Assembly: GCA_012511175.1 (NCBI GenBank)
Contig: JAAZGO010000024.1
Location: 36,238-100,237 of the forward strand
Origin: Fastidiosipila sp.
Lineage (GTDB): Bacteria; Bacillota; Clostridia; Saccharofermentanales; DTU023
DNA: 64,000 bases
Reading direction: 5' to 3'
Position 1 is the first letter of the stretch. Each line of letters starts with the position of its first letter. The position numbers were made by a program, and so were the translations under genes. The notes beneath the pieces were generated by a model. That model searched no databases. It was not told the origin of the DNA and saw only the letters and a program-made list of their open reading frames with translations. This document shows, piece after piece, positions 62,121 to 64,000 of this stretch.

Positions 62121-62858
62121 ATGGATCAAGCTAAATCAAAACGATTTTTGGATGCCTTTCATGAAATTGAGGGATTCTTGAGGAAAATGACTCAGATGGA
62201 TTCAAATGCAAGTTTCAGACAGCTTTTAGACAAAGCCGAGCCCATGTCCAAACCCGTTAGGCAGCATCGAAATGAACTTGACAGTCTCAAAGAACTTAGA
62301 AATGCGATTGTCCACAAACGTGTGAAAACCAAAATGATAACGGAAGTCATCGCGGAACCTCATCTCAAAACCGTTGAACGGATCGAATATCTGAGGGATC
62401 AAATTCTGCAACCACCAGTCATAAGTGCAAACTTTCTTGGATCCGTAACGACTTGCTCATCTGGAGATCTGATTGGTCCCGTCATGGTCGACATGTACAA
62501 CCAATCTTTTTCGCAGGTGCCCGTTTATGATGATGGAGTCTTCCAAGGCCTCCTCACAACCGACACCATCTCCCGATGGCTGGCATCAGGTATCGTAAGA
62601 GAAGGCGACATCATCATAACGGAGGAGACCGTTGCAGACGTTATGCCTCATAACGAGAGCCTGAATAATGTCAGACTTATCCGCAGAAATTGCACTCTCT
62701 ATGATGTCCTTGATTATTTTGACCAGGCTAATGAAAAAGGACAAAGGCTCGATGCTCTGATTGTCAGCAATTCGGGAAGAAAAGAGGAGAAGCCTTTAGG
62801 GATCATTACAATCTTTGATTTGCCGGAGATCTACCAGAGAGTGCAGGGAGGAGAATAG
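62121..62858 (+). CDS. Putative HEPN-CBS protein
   Basis: 245 residues. The N-terminal ~95 residues are helical and contain LKELRNAIVHKR, where R60-N61-x3-H65 matches the RNxxxH motif of HEPN ribonucleases. Two CBS repeats follow (about 105-155 and 170-240): SQVPVYDDGVFQGLLTTDTISRWLA and LDALIVSNSGRKEEKPLGIITIFDLPEIYQR. CBS domains bind nucleotides. AGGGAGG precedes the ATG. The gene lies just upstream of the type I restriction genes. HEPN assignment rests on this motif and position; moderate. Confidence 0.75.
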   Translation: MDQAKSKRFLDAFHEIEGFLRKMTQMDSNASFRQLLDKAEPMSKPVRQHRNELDSLKELRNAIVHKRVKTKMITEVIAEPHLKTVERIEYLRDQILQPPVISANFLGSVTTCSSGDLIGPVMVDMYNQSFSQVPVYDDGVFQGLLTTDTISRWLASGIVREGDIIITEETVADVMPHNESLNNVRLIRRNCTLYDVLDYFDQANEKGQRLDALIVSNSGRKEEKPLGIITIFDLPEIYQRVQGGE

Positions 62859-63314
62859 TTACCACCTCCTAAGTTCTCCAGAAGTACTGGCAATGATCTG
62901 GTTTTTCCGAAGTGTGGTTCGGCATGAAAAACACCAAGACCATCGTCACCTGTGCGATTAGGGTAAAAGGAAAAAATCATCACAGTTCGGCACTCCTATT
63001 GTCAAACAGTTCTTGGAACGAGCAGATCAACTTTGTGTTCCCAACCGCACTAATCCTAACACCGCGCTCTGTGTTATCTTTTAGAGGATAGTGACCGTTG
63101 CACTATAAGTTGAGAATCAGCTTTATTTGCCAGTCATCTTCTTATCATTATGTCTGCAAAAACCACCTGATTCGGATAGAAAGATCATTCGCTAAATGAG
63201 GTGAGCCCCTAAATACGAAGAAATGTGATGCTCTTCACGCTTGATCGCCGAAGTTAATCATTTCTCCAAAGTACTTGTTGTGTATGGGGAGAAGTGTCTG
63301 AAGGAGTGTAATCC
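62859..63314. other. Intergenic region before hsdM
   Basis: 456 bases between the CBS gene and hsdM; no gene, repeat array or clear promoter was seen. Confidence 0.35.
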
Positions 63315-64000
63315 ATGTCCAACAAAAAAGAACAAGAAAGAGCCGAATTGCACCGCACCATCTGGAACATCGCGAATGATCTGCGGGGGAGTGTGGATGG
63401 CTGGGATTTTAAACAATATGTGCTCGGTATGCTCTTCTATCGGTATATCTCCGAGAACATCACCTCCTACATCAATAAGGGTGAACACGAGGCGGGTATT
63501 CCCGATTTTGATTACGCCAACTTATCAGATGAAGAGGCCGAATCCGCCCGAGAAGACATGGTGCAAACAAGAGGGTTCTTTATCCTGCCAAGTGAGCTCT
63601 TCATCAATGTAAAAAAGCGAGCAGGAGATGATAGCAATCTCAATGAAACGCTCGAAACGATCTTCAAGAATATCGAAGCGTCAGCTCAAGGCACTGCAAG
63701 TGAAAGGAATTTCAATGGGCTCTTCGATGACATCGATGTTAATTCCAATAAGTTGGGTAGCACCGTCACCAGAAGAAATGAAAAACTGGTTAAACTCCTG
63801 AATTCAGTCGCCGAGATGAATCTTGGATCCTACCAAGATAATTCCATCGATGCCTTCGGTGATGCCTATGAATACCTCATGGCCATGTATGCCTCAAATG
63901 CGGGGAAATCAGGTGGCGAATACTTCACGCCTCAAGAGGTCTCAGAGCTATTGACTCGAATAGCTCTGGTAGGCAAGACAGAAATCAATAAAGTCTATGA
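63315..64000 (+). CDS. hsdM: Type I restriction N6-adenine methyltransferase HsdM (partial)
   Basis: Starts at ATG 63315 after AAGGAGTG and runs off the window with 228 codons. HsdM N-terminal domain: AELHRTIWNIANDLRGSVDGWDFKQYVLGMLFYRYISENI. The methylase core begins at DAFGDAYEYLMAMYASNAGKSGGEYFTPQEVSELL. It should be followed outside the window by hsdS and hsdR. The frame is open to the end and no stop is seen. Confidence 0.9.
   Translation, partial: MSNKKEQERAELHRTIWNIANDLRGSVDGWDFKQYVLGMLFYRYISENITSYINKGEHEAGIPDFDYANLSDEEAESAREDMVQTRGFFILPSELFINVKKRAGDDSNLNETLETIFKNIEASAQGTASERNFNGLFDDIDVNSNKLGSTVTRRNEKLVKLLNSVAEMNLGSYQDNSIDAFGDAYEYLMAMYASNAGKSGGEYFTPQEVSELLTRIALVGKTEINKVY

Overview
The window reads as chromosomal DNA of an anaerobic, low-oxygen-lifestyle Bacillota (probably Clostridia). 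This is an inference. It rests on AGGAGG-type ribosome binding sites before most genes, lipoprotein-type solute-binding proteins of Gram-positive style, a lysine riboswitch, an ECF sigma factor paired with an RsgI-like anti-sigma factor, an OpuC-type osmolyte transporter, and a YgeY/YgeW-like anaerobic nitrogen catabolism pair. No rRNA, tRNA, CRISPR array or insertion sequence was recognised. The species cannot be named from this sequence.

Layout. (1) 0-6.3 kb, minus strand: a BMP/nucleoside-type ABC importer (ATPase, lipoprotein, two permeases) behind a ~310-nt leader, preceded by a solitary GcvT-like aminomethyltransferase. (2) 6.5-12.9 kb, plus strand: a DAO-family FAD oxidoreductase, then, behind its own promoter and a leader terminator, flavin prenyltransferase UbiX, a UbiD decarboxylase, an aldehyde dehydrogenase and an iron alcohol dehydrogenase. 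(3) 13-17.1 kb: YgeY-like M20 hydrolase, a YgeW/OTC-like carbamoyltransferase and a cytosine-deaminase-like amidohydrolase. (4) 17.4-25.9 kb: a zinc alcohol dehydrogenase, and a minus-strand operon of FGGY kinase, Pot-type binding protein, a fused PotB-PotC permease, PotA ATPase and a DhnA/LsrF-type aldolase. A small HTH regulator is divergent from it, with strong palindromes over the promoter. (5) 26-30.7 kb: a complete LivKHMGF branched-chain amino acid importer.

(6) 30.9-40.7 kb, minus strand: a secernin/C69-like hydrolase, a HIRAN protein and a multidomain ADP-ribosylglycohydrolase/J-domain protein, then a PIG-L deacetylase, an M20D amidohydrolase, a PH-like protein and two zinc-ribbon proteins. 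(7) 40.8-44.4 kb: an OpuC-type osmoprotectant importer whose leader has a promoter, three hairpins and an intrinsic terminator, that is, riboswitch-like architecture. (8) 44.4-56.8 kb: AlkA and Ogt DNA repair, the ECF sigma/RsgI-PepSY pair, DsrE-like protein, oligoendopeptidase F, Pcm, a 46-residue membrane protein, a tyrosine phosphatase, a CASTOR/POLLUX-like ion channel and a membrane-bound XRE regulator. (9) 57-59.8 kb: a lysine riboswitch and a polar amino acid ABC importer, so lysine is the predicted substrate; its ATPase carries a +1 frameshift. (10) 60-64 kb: a probable defence or mobile island with a two-gene unknown membrane pair, a broken DUF2075 helicase tail, a putative HEPN-CBS protein, and the start of a type I restriction methylase HsdM cut by the window edge.

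Taken together the window is a nutrient-scavenging region with five or six ABC importers, each next to catabolic enzymes or RNA regulation, followed by a stress-response block and then an accessory island. The strongest leads for undescribed biology are the leader RNA of the osmolyte operon, the putative HEPN-CBS protein with its unknown neighbours, and the ADP-ribosylglycohydrolase/DUF6508-like/J-domain fusion with its HIRAN partner.
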